Shown: positions 31,103 to 41,894, counted from the first letter of the stretch. The stretch is DNA of 64,000 bases from Methanogenium cariaci JCM 10550 (GCF_001315945.1 NZ_BBBG01000007.1:39087-103086); one strand, 5' to 3'. Made by a program: numbers and translations. The notes: a model not told the origin generated them from the sequence alone.

Positions 31103-31810
31103 GTCCGGAACTCCTTGACCCGGCGGCAGTCATAGGCACCCCCCATGGTGGGATCAGCTGATCTACCTCATTGGTGAGGTGACCCTTCTGATCCTTTTGC
31201 TGATGGTCATCGTCCCGCTCATCGTAACGGTGATCATCTTTCTTTCCATCCACAATCGCCATTTCTATGCCCCCCCCGGCTGCTCAAGGCGGGACTGGTG
31301 ATGTCGGAAGGCATGAGCAAGGCCATATGCCGGTTTTTCGGACTGGAAGATCAGGAGCTGACGGCTTTTTTCATCCGGCTGCATAACACCCTCTCGACTT
31401 CGTCGTTTCAGGCAGTTCCGATCGAAGAACGGGCGATATTTATCCCGCAGTGCCTGAGGGCAGCGGACTGCCCGGCACACCTCACTCCTGAAGGGCTGGT
31501 CTGCAGGCGCTGTGGCAGGTGTGAGGTGGGTGAGAATATTGACCGTCTCGAAGAGATTGGGTATAAGGTATGGATTGCGCCGGGATCAACCCTTATCAAA
31601 CGGATGTTCAAGAAATATCATCCGCAGGCAATCATCGGTGTCGGATGCCTGATGGAGGTCAAAGAGGGTATTGATATGTGCGACAAGGCAGGTGTCGTTG
31701 CAATGGGTGTTGTCACGATAAAAGACGGATGTGTGGAGACGCTGGTCAGCTGGCCGGATGTATACGACGTTGCCCTCTTAGGCACGGATGCCGAAAAAAC
31801 GGTCGTTTAA
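31099..31810 (+). CDS. DUF116 domain membrane protein (frameshifted)
   Basis: About 235 residues. One or two hydrophobic helices at the N-terminus (LIYLIGEVTLLILLLMVIVP) are followed by the DUF116 domain with conserved cysteines: IFIPQCLRAADCPAHLTPEG, VCRRCGRCEVGENI, IIGVGCLMEV and IKDGCVETLVSW. The function of DUF116 is unknown; the cysteines suggest a metal or FeS site. The ATG overlaps the mtnA stop as ATGA. A six-base C tract near 31140 (GTPWWDQLIYL expected) and a C7 tract near 31272 break or pad the frame near the membrane segment. Confidence 0.85.
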
Positions 31811-32231
31811 GGGCCGTTTCCAACCACTTTTACATTTCTTCCGGTCAGTTTTCCGGATTTAATCTTACCGCACACGAATATTGTTTCGTCCGATGAGACG
31901 TCCCCCCCACCTGCACACCGGGGGCGCAGCATGATATCTCCTCCCGCATGCAGACTCTCGATACACGTATCATCACAGACCGTTACATTCTCAATGACAT
32001 TGAGGAAGCCCTTGATGCGCACCTGATTCCCGATGACGGCATTCGTACAGGTGATGCCCCCCCCCACCGTAGAACGTGGCCCCCCCAGTTCAAGGTGCCA
32101 TCCACGTCAAGGCGTCCCCCCCAGAAGTGGGTGTCAGAAGCTACAATAAAATTGCCGGATATCTTTACATTACCGTCAAAGAAGGATCCCTTCGGTGCAA
32201 TAAAATTGTCTCCCTGCCGGTAAACTTTCAT
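31807..32231 (-). CDS. Polymer-forming protein, bactofilin-like (frameshifted)
   Basis: About 140 residues, dominated by short beta-helix repeats: GSFFDGNVKISGNFIVASDT, FWGRLDVDGTLELGGHVL, AVIGNQVRIKGFLNVIENVT, CIESLHAGGDIMLRPRC, KIKSGKLTGRNVKVVG. The pattern matches bactofilin/polymer-forming cytoskeletal proteins, here without a membrane anchor. Tracts near 32055-32090 break the frame. The ATG at 32231 is preceded by GGTGA at good spacing. Its end overlaps the DUF116 stop by four bases in a convergent arrangement. Unusually cysteine-containing for the family. Confidence 0.75.
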
Positions 32232-32288
32232 TGAGTAAATCTCACCTTTCAAAGATTATTAATTCTACTCTCTGTCCCTGTCTTTGGG

Positions 32289-33138
32289 TCAGCCGATCAT
32301 GGCCCAGAGGATCAGCACGGCGAGTGCGGCAAACATTCCTGTTTTGAGCATTTTTGTCGCGCCTGACTCCCGGACACCGGCAGATGTGCTACATCTGACC
32401 GAGGATGCCACGGCAAAAAGGATGACCGCGTCTGCCAGAGCAATCATGGCCAGATACCAGAGGTTCCACCAGGGCATGATGGGTAACAGACTGAGCACCA
32501 CTGCCCCCCCTGCTGCAAGGGCGGCTGCGATACGGCAGGAGTTGAGGACACCGATGATCATCGGCAGGGTGCGGGCCCCCCCCTTCCCGGTCACCCTCGA
32601 TATCCTCTGCATCCTTGAGGACTTCGCGGGCTGTCATCGGTAAGAAGACGATGCCCGCGAGCGGGAGATTCACCAGGAGACCGTTCAGGCCCGCAGCGGC
32701 ACCGCCAAAAAGAAAGATGCTGCCTGCCAGATATGAGACCACGAGGTTTCCTGCCAGCGGGACTCCCTTCAGCCGGGCGGCATAGGCCACCAGAAGAACA
32801 GAGTTGATACAGGCAATGCCAAAACATGCCGGGTGGATGAGTGCCGCACAGGCAATGCCCGTGAGGAAGAGGACGGCGCTGTAGACAGCAGCCCCCCCTC
32901 TCATACTGACGGCGCCGGAAGGAATCGGCCGATCAGGGCGGTTGATTGCATCAATATCACGGTCATAATAGTCATTGACGGCGTTTCCCGCGCCGGTGAT
33001 GCAGAATACCGACAGAACAAGCAGGGACATACCCGGCGTAACCTCCGCTCCTGCGACAAGCACTCCCAGCAGGACGGCAATGCCTGCGACAAGTGCGTTG
33101 ACCGGGCGTATGATCTGCAGATACCCGTGAAGACCCAT
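32289..33138 (-). CDS. UbiA family prenyltransferase, likely geranylgeranylglyceryl phosphate geranylgeranyltransferase (frameshifted)
   Basis: Integral membrane enzyme of archaeal ether lipid synthesis, adding the second geranylgeranyl chain. The first aspartate-rich motif NDYYDRDIDAINRPDRP is near residue 57 and the second, EVLKDAEDIEGDRE, near 170; eight or nine hydrophobic helices cover the rest. A C7 tract near 32580 breaks the frame; the expected join is EGDREGGARTLPMIIGVLNS. The product is about 280 residues. Substrate is inferred from the family in archaea and the absence of quinone genes here. Confidence 0.85.
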
Positions 33139-33192
33139 GTACGAAGGTATTGCCGTTCATTTCGGATTAAATTTGTCAAAAAGAATAACGAA

Positions 33193-33270
33193 CGGGCTTG
33201 AGGGGATTTGAACCCCCCCTGATCATTAACTTAGGAGGCTAACGCCTTATCCAGGCTAGGCCACAAGCCC
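33193..33270 (-). tRNA. tRNA-Arg (anticodon CCT)
   Basis: Minus strand. Acceptor GGGCTTG/CAAGCCC with discriminator G, D-arm GCC...GGC, anticodon stem TTAGC/GTTAA around loop CTCCTAA (anticodon CCT, reads AGG). No intron. The 5' strand of the T-stem is written with seven Gs where the 3' strand CCCCT allows only AGGGG, so three bases are in excess at 33213-33219. Confidence 0.93.
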
Positions 33271-33335
33271 ACTTGTGCCTATAATACTCAACATCAGAAG
33301 GTATAAGATTTCCGAACCACCACGTTTCAGATGCG

Positions 33336-34471
33336 ATGAGCGACAGAGAGGTTATGGAAGGAAGTACCCGGTTTTTTATACCCGAACAGGACGAGAACAG
33401 TTCATTCCCGCCCGGAAGTGCGCCGGTCTTCTTTAATGACCGGATGCGGCTGAACCGCGACAGCACGAACTACCTTCTCCGTCAGCTGGAAGTGTCATCA
33501 TACTTTGACGCCATGGCCGCGTCCGGCGTCCGCGGCCTGAGGGTGGCACACGAACGGGGGGGCATACCGGTCACGATCAATGACTACAGTCCGGAGGCAG
33601 CGGCCCTGATCCGGAAGAACGCGACTCTGTATCCGGAGAGTGATATCACGGTTACCGAAGAGGACTGCAGGGCGGTGATGCTGAGACAACGGTTTGATGT
33701 CGTTGACCTCGATCCGTTTGGCACACCCGCACCCTTTGTGGATATCGCGGCCACCAGCGCACGTCACTACCTCTTTGTCACCGCCACCGACACCGCCCCC
33801 CCCTCTGCGGGGGCACACCTGAAGGCAGGCATCCGCCGGTATGGTGCCCGCCCGATGAATAACGAATATCACAGCGAGGTGGGCCTGCGCCTGCTTCTGG
33901 GATTTGTCGTGCGCGAGACCGTAAAATACGACCGCGGCGTTGAACCGCTCTTCTGCTTTGCACGGGAGCACTTCGTCCGCCTCCACCTGCGCATGACAAA
34001 CGGTGCGGGCAGGGGGGGGACAAGGCCCTCAAAAATATGGGGGGGTATATCCACCAGTGCCCCGCGTGCCCGTGGCATACATCCGAGGCTGCCTTACTTC
34101 CGTCCGTGCAGGAATGCCCGGAGTGCGGTGCCAAAATGAGTAGGATTGGTCCCCTCTGGGTGGGCCCCATCAACAACCACGAGGTGCTCGCACAGCTGGC
34201 AGCGGATCTGGAGGCTGACGGGCAGGGAGAGAGTGTGCTCGCACGGCTGGTCACCCTGCTGGATGAAGAGCTGCCCACCCCCCCGGCATTCTACAATTAC
34301 CACCGGCTTGCCAAACTCTGGCATACCTCACCGTCTCCGATGGAGACGGTCATTGCCGCCATCCGTGATGCAGGATATCAGGCATCACGGACCCATTATG
34401 ACGGGCGGGGAATAAAAACAGATGCACCCCCCCTGTCTGTGCTCAGGGATACGGTATCTACGCGCGAGTAA
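33336..34471 (+). CDS. trm1: tRNA (guanine-26-N2)-dimethyltransferase (frameshifted)
   Basis: Trm1 makes N2,N2-dimethylguanosine at position 26. N-terminus with VMEGSTRFFIP and FNDRMRLNRDSTNYLL; SAM-binding AASGVRGLRVAHERG; catalytic VVDLDPFGTPAPF; C-terminal zinc region IHQCPACPWH and QECPECGAKMS. Frame breaks occur near 34012-34045, where two G tracts are expanded, and the remaining C-terminal domain (VGPINNHEVLAQLAADLEAD) follows in the original gene order. About 375 residues, normal length. The end overlaps the convergent DRG gene by 14 bases. Confidence 0.93.
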
Positions 34472-35585
34472 CAACGGTCAGGATATCGCCGTCAATGAGT
34501 CGGTGTGACAGGCCGACCCGCTGGGCGTCATGCTTCACTGACGGGCCCCCCCACACTTTTGCATAGCGGAATTTCTCGACAAAGTCCCGGTGCAGTTTTG
34601 TACAGACTGCCTCCACGGTCGCCGGTTCTCGGATGATCAGCGGTTCTTCCAGATCCGCCTTGCCACCCACGGGCTTCATGTAGATGCGGATGAAACCCAG
34701 CTGATCAAATATCTCATCCTTGAGGGTTTCAACGTTGTATCCGCTGACGGCAGAGAGAAGAATGGGCGGACGGCCGAAGCGCTCCGTTACATCCTCATCG
34801 ATCTGGGCCAGGGTCTCCTTGTCGACCAGATCAACCTTGTTGACGGCAAAGAACGCTGGCACATAGACACGGTTGCCAAACATCGCGTCAATAAAGTCGT
34901 CCTGTGTCACCTCTCCGCGAATCAGGATGTCGGCATTTACAATCTTGTTGTCGGCAAGCAGGGGGGGGCGGATATCATCGATATCGAGGCCCGTGTTTCC
35001 GACCGTGTTGAACCGGAGACCGCCGTATCCCCCCCTCTTCGATATGGTGATGTCCGGTTTTTCTTTATTCAGGCGGATACCGGCGTCATAGAGTTCCCTG
35101 ATAAGGACGTTGATGTGCTTTTCATTGTAGACATCACCCAGAAGCAGAATGAGGTCAGCACCCCCCCGTACCACACCAATTACTTCCTTGCCTCGTCCCT
35201 TACCCATTGCAGCTCCTGCAATCAGACCCGGGATATCGAGAATCTGGATGTTTGCCCCCCCTTTGTGTTCCATGGAACCGGGCACAACAGTAAGGGTGGT
35301 GAATGCATAGGACGCAGATGCACTCTCGGTGTTGGTCAGTTTATTCAGGAGTGTGGACTTACCAACAGACGGAAAACCGACGAGGACAACGGTTCCGTCA
35401 CCGGATTTCTTTACCGAATATCCTTCACCGCCGCCGGAGGAGGCCATGGCACGGGAGACGGCATCGTCTTTAAGGCGGGCGACCTTTGCCTTGAGCTTTC
35501 CGATATGCCCGGAGGTCGCTTTGTTATATTTGGTATTGCGAATTTCGTCCTCGATGAGTTTTATTTCGTCTTCGATTGTGGCCAT
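34458..35585 (-). CDS. DRG-family GTP-binding protein with TGS domain
   Basis: Obg-HflX superfamily GTPase of the developmentally-regulated GTP-binding type, 375 residues, in one open frame. G1 GFPSVGKSTLLNKLTN, G3 ILDIPGLIAGAAMGKGRGKE, G4 FFAVNKVDLVD, G5 region LLSAVSGYNVE, and a C-terminal TGS domain ending AQRVGLSHRLIDGDILTVV. The ATG at 35585 (MATIEDEIKLIEDEIRNTKY) is the usual archaeal start; an upstream frame extension to 35675 has no family similarity. Expected role is translation-linked. Several in-frame GG/PP pairs coincide with seven-base tracts. Confidence 0.93.
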   Translation of the reverse strand: MATIEDEIKLIEDEIRNTKYNKATSGHIGKLKAKVARLKDDAVSRAMASSGGGEGYSVKKSGDGTVVLVGFPSVGKSTLLNKLTNTESASASYAFTTLTVVPGSMEHKGGANIQILDIPGLIAGAAMGKGRGKEVIGVVRGGADLILLLGDVYNEKHINVLIRELYDAGIRLNKEKPDITISKRGGYGGLRFNTVGNTGLDIDDIRPPLLADNKIVNADILIRGEVTQDDFIDAMFGNRVYVPAFFAVNKVDLVDKETLAQIDEDVTERFGRPPILLSAVSGYNVETLKDEIFDQLGFIRIYMKPVGGKADLEEPLIIREPATVEAVCTKLHRDFVEKFRYAKVWGGPSVKHDAQRVGLSHRLIDGDILTVVTRA

Positions 35586-35768
35586 TGGTGGTGCTATACA
35601 TATCGGCGGGACACTACTTATGGATAGTGTATCTGCCGGTTTTTGTGCAGAATATCTGCTGTCACAGAAATCCATGTGATGGGTTTTGTTTCATCAAATA
35701 AGCCCAAAACGAGATGACATGCATCGGAATCACCCGGAAGGGATCCTCCGCACTATCACAGGTCCGCC

Positions 35769-36425
35769 TCACCACCCGGAAACCGTTCTGAAGAGATAGG
35801 ATGCTCCGAAGATGATGAGAAACACTCCACAGGCTGCAAGAACAATGCGGTACTGGCGGACCGAAAGCACGGACGTTCCCCGGGCACTCCCCGCAGCAAT
35901 AAGGCTGAACCATCCAAAATCAGAGGCCCAGTGCCCGGCCATAAAGGCAACAACCAGCAGAGGCCCTGCGGCGAGGGCCTCCAGGACAAGACTGCTTCCC
36001 ACCGTGAGCCACCAGATCCAAAAATAAGGATTTGCCGCACTGGTTATCGCACCTGCGGCGTACGGGTTTTCGGCGGATCCGGTGGCATCGGTAGCAATGC
36101 CCGCATTCATACTTTCCTTTACCGTCAGAAAACCAAATTCCATCAGAACAGCGCCACCTGCAAGGGCAACGGGAACGGAGATGGTCTCTGCGGCCGCTGC
36201 AATACCTGCAATAATGACCAGAACAACCGCCGCTTCAATGGCTGCATGCCCTGCAGAGATCTTCGGCCCCGCTGTCCACCCCTCACGAATGGATCCCCGA
36301 ATGGTTGCAATCAGGGTGGGGGGGCCGGGTGCCAGAGCCCCGGAAAGCCCGATCACAAATCCAATGATGAGTGCTGCTCCCACGGAATCGATAAAAACAC
36401 CTCTCTCTACCGGCAGGCAGGGCAA
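35769..36425 (-). CDS. LysE family transporter
   Basis: 218-residue membrane protein with six hydrophobic segments, typical of LysE/RhtB amino acid exporters. Signature region near the N-terminus: GFVIGLSGALAPGPPTLIAT; later NPYFWIWWLTVGSSLVLEA. The start appears to be TTG at 36425; no ATG is close. It lies just downstream of the ATP synthase operon on the same strand but follows the tiny ORF by seven bases, so read-through is possible. Exported substrate unknown. Confidence 0.8.
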   Translation of the reverse strand: MPCLPVERGVFIDSVGAALIIGFVIGLSGALAPGPPTLIATIRGSIREGWTAGPKISAGHAAIEAAVVLVIIAGIAAAAETISVPVALAGGAVLMEFGFLTVKESMNAGIATDATGSAENPYAAGAITSAANPYFWIWWLTVGSSLVLEALAAGPLLVVAFMAGHWASDFGWFSLIAAGSARGTSVLSVRQYRIVLAACGVFLIIFGASYLFRTVSGW

Positions 36426-36431
36426 GGCAGG

Positions 36432-36533
36432 TCATACCAAGACGAGCAGAAATACGATCCCGTCGATTGCAAGCGCTGCAGCGCCTGCGAGCCGGAGCAG
36501 AACAAAGATTCGGCTGTAATCTTCAGTATTCAC
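36432..36533 (-). CDS. Small membrane ORF coupled to atpD
   Basis: 33-codon frame starting with GTG that overlaps the atpD stop as GTGA and ending at 36432. The product is a short polar N-terminus (VNTEDYSR) followed by a hydrophobic helix (IFVLLRLAGAAALAIDGIVF). Methanosarcina ATP synthase operons end with a small hydrophobic gene, ahaG, after ahaD; this may be a counterpart, but at this length similarity cannot be judged. It could also be chance. Confidence 0.4.
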   Translation of the reverse strand: MNTEDYSRIFVLLRLAGAAALAIDGIVFLLVLV

Positions 36534-37189
36534 GGGAGGAGCCCTCCGGAACGGGACATTTTTGCCCGTTTTCTCCGGAATATGTCTTCCCGTTCCATCT
36601 CTTCCAAATAGTCCTCGATATAGGCGGCGGTGTTATACAGCGAGGGAATCAGGATGTTTGCCAGGGCATTGACCCGCCGCCGGGTCACGGCGATCTGGTC
36701 TGCCAGACGCACGAGAGATCCTTCCAGTTCCGCAAGGCGGAGGGCGGTCTTCACCGCCTGTTCGCCCTGGTGGTATGCCGCATCCAGATGGGCGGAGGGC
36801 AGGGCAAGCGGATACCCTGGTTCCCGGCAGTCGCGGAAGGGTTCCGGCAGCGTGATCGCGGGCACCGGGGGGGTGCCCATCACGGTGACGGTGCCCATAT
36901 CAATCTCTTCAGCAGGGCTCGTCAGGGAAAGGGCTTCTTCCAGCCCGCGCTGTCCCATCAGCATTCCGGCACGCTGCAGGGGGGGCAGGTATGCCGTAGC
37001 AAAGGCCGCCTCGGTCTCTATGCGCAGACCCTCTCGTCTCTCCCGGAGGCGGAAGAACTCCATCACCATCGTATCCAGCTTCTCCTGCAGGAGTTCATGC
37101 CCCCCCTTCTCTGCCACCACGATCCGTTTTCTGATCATCAAAAGCTCTATCCGGGTGGGCCGGACACCCCGCATGTTCTGCCTGCTCAC
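36530..37189 (-). CDS. atpD: A/V-type ATP synthase subunit D
   Basis: Central-stalk (rotor shaft) subunit, about 219 residues, mainly two long coiled-coil helices. N-terminus VRPTRIELLMIRKRIVVAEK; C-terminal helix VRLADQIAVTRRRVNALANI followed by the conserved ILIPSLYNTAAYIEDYLEEM. The frame is open throughout with in-frame expanded tracts (AEKGGHEL, YLPPLQ, MGTPPVP). GTG at 37189 or the ATG at 37174 (MRGVRPTRIEL) could be the start; the latter fits the family better. It is the last standard gene of the ATP synthase operon. Confidence 0.92.
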   Translation of the reverse strand: MSRQNMRGVRPTRIELLMIRKRIVVAEKGGHELLQEKLDTMVMEFFRLRERREGLRIETEAAFATAYLPPLQRAGMLMGQRGLEEALSLTSPAEEIDMGTVTVMGTPPVPAITLPEPFRDCREPGYPLALPSAHLDAAYHQGEQAVKTALRLAELEGSLVRLADQIAVTRRRVNALANILIPSLYNTAAYIEDYLEEMEREDIFRRKRAKMSRSGGLLP

Positions 37190-37217
37190 CCGTTCTCACC
37201 CCCGCGATAGGTCTGAA

Positions 37218-38606
37218 TCAGTCGGTCGGGATGCGGTTGAGTTCTTCCTCCGGGAAGAGGGAGAGGAGGTTCCATGCGGCATCAAGCTCTCGGCAATGCT
37301 GCGCCCCCCCCGGCTCGTCCCTGCCCGATGTATTCCCGCTCGAACCGTGCGGCAAACGAGAGGTAGCGCCGGTCCGCGTCACTGAGCCCCTCATCACCGA
37401 TGACGGTGACAAGCTTTCCAGACGTCTCCCCCCCTTAGCATAGGCGGCATACAACTGGTCTGAGACCGCCCCCCCGTGATCTTTGCGGGTCTTCTTCTCT
37501 CCGATACCCCCCCGGCCATCAGGCGGGAGAGAGAGGGGGGAGGACGTCAATGGGCGGGTAGATGCCCTTGCGGTGGAGGTCACGGGAGAGGACGATCTGC
37601 CCCCCCTCAGTGATGTAGCCGGTCAGATCCGGCACCGGATGGGTGATGTCGTCATCCGGCATGGAGATGATGGGCAGCTGGGTGATCGACCCTTTCCTGT
37701 CGTGAATCCGCCCGGCCCGTTCAAAGATGGAGGCAAGGTCAGTATACATATATCCGGGATATCCCCCCCGGCGGGCAGGCACTTCGTCACGGGCGGCGGA
37801 GACCTCACGCAATGCCTCACAGTAGGCGGTGATGTCCTGAAGGATGACAAGCACATGCATCCCGCAGTCAAAGGCGAGATATTCCGCGGTGGTCAGGGCA
37901 AGGCGGGGGGGGTGATGATACGCTCGATGGCGGGGGGGTCATCGGCACGGTTGATGAAGAGCACCGCATGCTCCAGAGCGCCGGTATCCTCGAATTCATC
38001 CAGAAAGAACTGTGCCTCCTCGTTGGTGATCCCCCCATCGCACCAAAGACAATGGCAAACTCCTCGTGATTTCTCAGGACACGGGCCTGCCGGGCAATCT
38101 GGGCGGCAAGCATGGAATGTGGCAGTCCCGCACCGGAAAATATCGGCAGTTTCTGTCCCCCCCGCACAAGAGTGTTCATGCCGTCGATTGCCGATATGCC
38201 GGTCTCGATGCAGTCCTCCGGGTAGGCACGGGCGGTCGGGTTGACCGCTGAACCGGCGATGTCCATCACCGTTCCGGGAATCACCGGCCCGCCGCCGTCA
38301 GCCGGAGCGGCAGCCCCCCGTCAAATACTCGGCCGATGATATCGGGGGCTGACGACCATGCGCATTGGATATCCGGTAAACCGGACCGACGTGATCTCGG
38401 TGTCAAGATCCTGTGTCCCACCGAACACCTGAACGATGGCGAGGTCGGAACGGCTCTCCAACACCTCCCCCCCTCGGCGTCTCTCGCCTCCCGGCAGACG
38501 AATCTCCACCACCTCGCCGTATGTTGCATCGCCGACACCGGAGACAGCCATCAGGGGGGCCAGCCACCCGGACGACCGAGGTATACTCCCGTGCGGGCGA
38601 GGTCAT
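37218..38606 (-). CDS. atpB: A/V-type ATP synthase subunit B (frameshifted)
   Basis: Non-catalytic nucleotide-binding subunit of the A1 hexamer. Segments in order: [120 protein letters not shown] and a C-terminal [20 protein letters not shown]. At least six frame changes occur at seven-base tracts between 37300 and 38560. The ATG at 38606 ([17 protein letters not shown]) overlaps the atpA stop as ATGA. All conserved blocks are present. Confidence 0.92.
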
Positions 38607-40392
38607 AGTCTCTCTCCGTCAGGGGGGGTGGGGAACGCGTCTTTCATCCGGCGTTCGGTCTCCTCAAAATACTCCCGGAAGTTGGCATCCGGAATCGCAC
38701 CGAGACGCAACAGGTGTTTTGCTACTGGCAGGGCTGCAATTGCAGAGACTGGCATGCCGCCTGCCACCGCCTCCCTGCCGTAACGGGCGTAATCGGTGAT
38801 GAGCTGCATCATCATATACTGCTTGTCGGGGGGGGCGCAGAAGGTGTCCACCGGGTCAAAGGCATACTGAACCAGAAATGACTCCCGGATATACTCCGCG
38901 ATATGCAGGGAGAGTTTGTCGTCCTCCGGCAGCACGTCGGGTCCCACCAGTTGGACAATTTCCTCGAGTTCACTCTCTTTCTGGAGAATGGTCATCATGC
39001 TCCTGCGCATCTCCCCCCCCATTGGTCGCCCACATGCTCGTTCCACCACCTTTCCACGTCATCCGGGTAGAGGGAGTAGGACGTGAGCCAGTTGACCGCG
39101 GGGGGGAAGTGGCGTTCATGGGCAAGGTCCGCGTCCAGTGCCCAGAATACCCGGACGACCCGGAGCGTGTTCTGGGTGACCGGTTCGGAGAAGTCCCCCC
39201 CACCCGGCGGTGAGACGGCACCGATGACCGAGACCGAACCCGTCCTCCCGGACGGGCCCAGCACCCGGACATGTCCTGCCCGTTCATAGAAGCACGCCAG
39301 CCGGGAGGCGAGATAGGCCGGATATCCGTGCTCGCCCGGCATCTCCTCCAGACGCCCGGAGATCTCCCGCATCGCCTCGGCCCAGCGGGAGGTGGAGTCG
39401 GCCATCAGGCCACGTCATAGCCCATGTCACGGTAGTATTCGGCGATGGTGATGCCGGTATACACCGAGGCCTCCCGTGCGGCCACCGGCATATTCGAGGT
39501 GTTGCCGATAAGAACCGTTCTTTCCATCAGGGGGCTCCCCCCCGCTCTTCGGTCGGTGAGGGCCGGGAACTGGCGCAGCACGTCTGCGAGTTCGTTGCCC
39601 CGCTCCCCGCAGCCCACATAGACGATGATGTCCGCATCCGACCACTTGGCCAGCTGATGCTGAACCACGGTCTTTCCGGCACCGAACGGTCCGGGCACCG
39701 CCGCCGTCCCGCCTTTGACGATGGGGGGGAAGAAGGAATCAAGAACCCGCTGCCCGGTGATCAGGGGGGGTCACCGGGTTTCAGGTTCTCTGCGACCGGT
39801 CGTGCCACCCGCACCGGCCAGCGGCGGAGCATGGCAACCGGCGTCTCTGTTCCGTCATTGCTTTGAACGGTTGCGATATCGGCTGTCACGGTATACTCTC
39901 CGGCACCTGCCACACGGGTAAAAGTGCCTTCCTGCCATGCGGGACGAGGATGGTGTGCGTAAACCTGCCCTCCTCTACTGTGCCGATAACCGTGCCGGGT
40001 GTGGCCGCAGTGCCCGGTGCGGCCGTCGGGGTGAATGCGTAGGTGCGCTGCCGGTCAAGAGCCGGGAACGCGGCGCCGCGGATGATGAATGCGCCCATCT
40101 CTTCCCGTATCACTTCCAGCGGACGCTGGATGCCGTCATAGACCATGCCCAGCAGGCCGGGGGGGCCCAGTTCAACGGAGAGCGGGGGGGCGCCGGTTCG
40201 TTCCACCGGTTCACCCGGGGGGCAAGTCCGGTGGTATCCTCATACACCTGAATCGTCGCCACATCCTCGGAGAGCTCGATGACTTCGCCGATCAGGGTGG
40301 CCTCCCCACACGAACCACCTCATACATGAGCGCCCCCGCATACGGTCCGCCTCCACCACCGGACCGGTGATACGGATGATGCGGCCGGTCAT
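38603..40392 (-). CDS. atpA: A/V-type ATP synthase subunit A (frameshifted)
   Basis: Catalytic subunit of the A1 motor. N-terminus [16 protein letters not shown]; the A-specific non-homologous insert is around [18 protein letters not shown]; Walker A is [20 protein letters not shown]; the arginine finger region [20 protein letters not shown] and C-terminal [20 protein letters not shown] follow. The reading passes through four or more frames with breaks near 40345, 40310, 39920, 39770, 39410 and 39010. The ATG overlaps the atpF stop as ATGA. Size about 590 residues, normal. Confidence 0.93.
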
Positions 40393-40700
40393 GGGCCTGC
40401 CCCCGGCATATGCCTGCCCGCGACCTTTCTGACCGCGGCAGAGACGGCATCCTCACCGTGAACCGGGCCTGCCGGTCCGGGAATGCCGATGATAACCGGG
40501 TACGCCTCCTTCGGTGAAGGGATCGGTATATCTTTCAGATATTGGTCCAGCACACAGACGACACCGGTGTCCGGATGCGTCAGCACCTCTTCAAGGGCAC
40601 GGCGTGCCTCCTCTGCATCACGGCAGACGATGCTGTTCGTGATACCTCCCGCCCTGCAGGCGGCCACCATCATACGGTCACCGATGGCAATGATCTTCAT
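40389..40700 (-). CDS. atpF: A/V-type ATP synthase subunit F
   Basis: Complete 103-residue rotor subunit. The N-terminal Rossmann-like core begins MKIIAIGDRMMVAACRAGGI, followed by DTGVVCVLDQYLKDI and YPVIIGIPGPAGPVHGEDAV. It sits between C and A, overlapping both neighbours by ATGA. It binds subunit D in the central stalk. No frame problem is seen. Confidence 0.93.
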   Translation of the reverse strand: MKIIAIGDRMMVAACRAGGITNSIVCRDAEEARRALEEVLTHPDTGVVCVLDQYLKDIPIPSPKEAYPVIIGIPGPAGPVHGEDAVSAAVRKVAGRHMPGAGP

Positions 40701-41894
40701 TCGTTCATCTCCTCCAGCACCAGCAGCTGTGTAATCTCTTCAGGCGGTAGGGAGACGGCAACCCCTCCAGCGATTGCCTGCATATTCTGTACCTCATATC
40801 CGAGGGTGACGATGTAGCGGAGCAAAGGGCCGCTCTCCAGATGATACTGGTTTGAGACCGCACGCACTGAGTCAAGCATGCACTGGTCAAGGGCTGCCTC
40901 TAAAACAGGGATGTTCTCATCTCTGACTGCCTCCGGATAACGGGAGAGATATGGTTCATATCGTGTCCCCCCGCCAGTGCCGGTATGAGGTCCGGCAGGG
41001 AACCGGCCCGTCTTGCCTGCTCCAACCGGTCGCCGGTGATTTCAAACCCTCTCCGGGATGAGGTGACGGCCAGTCTCCTCTCGCCCCCCATACCCAGCGA
41101 GAGGGCACGAATTAATGCCCGGATGTTTGCCAGATCGATCATCCGGCCGGCGGTCTCGGTGACCGGCGGTGAGAGGGAGATGTCCACACTCCGGGCCGCA
41201 AGAGAGAGGCGCCCCAGCAGGGCAGTCTGCACCCGTGCAGAGAAACGGGCCGGGTCACCTGCCGCCGTACGGTATGCGGCGGCAAGCACCGGCCCGAAGG
41301 GTGTCTGGGCAAACCGGTTGAGCGCATCCTCGGGCCCTGCGGCATGAGCGGCCTTGCGCACCAGTTCCGGTGTTAACGGGCCGGCAGAAGAGGTCCGCTG
41401 CTCAAGGTCTGCGGGAGAGATGTTCCCGGCCCGGCCCATGATGATCCCGGCGGCCTCCCGTGCGACAAGCATCTCCCGTATGCCGCAAAGAAATGGCGCA
41501 CACTGTCTGGCACATTCTCACTGAGGCTCATCACCTTTGCGTAATAATACCCGCGGATGGTCCGTTCTGCGATGTCTATGTTCATCTCTCCTACTGCAGG
41601 AAAGGGGGGGTGGCCGGCGGTTCGGAAGCGGTCAAAGAGATCGTGCAGGGTATGCGCCTCACGCACGACAGCAGCTGTCACCGGGTCCACCATCGGATTG
41701 CCTATCGCCCGCACCCGTGCATCCGGCCGGGCGAAGACGGCAATATTCAGGATGATGCGAAAGTATCCGGCCGATGCCGCGAGCATCAGACCAATGAGGA
41801 TAGCAATGGCGAGGGCCGCAACGAGGAGTGCGGTTGCACCGTCCCCCCCGGAGAGCAGATCGGAGAAGAGGGATGAGAGAGAGAGGTTAGTCAT
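40697..41894 (-). CDS. atpC: A/V-type ATP synthase subunit C with N-terminal hydrophobic segment (frameshifted)
   Basis: Funnel-shaped subunit linking the central stalk to the K ring. The family's motif region appears as DARVRAIGNPMVDPVTAAVV; later parts are GYYYAKVMSLSENVPDSVRH, RSVDISLSPPVTETAGRMID, NIRALIRALSLGMGGERRLA and QNMQAIAGGVAVSLPPEEIT. Unusually, residues 19-52 are strongly hydrophobic (ATALLVAALAIAILIGLMLA continuing to FRIILNIAVF), suggesting a membrane anchor. Frame breaks lie near 41470 and 40890-40965. The ATG at 41894 overlaps the atpE stop region by eight bases. Confidence 0.85.
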
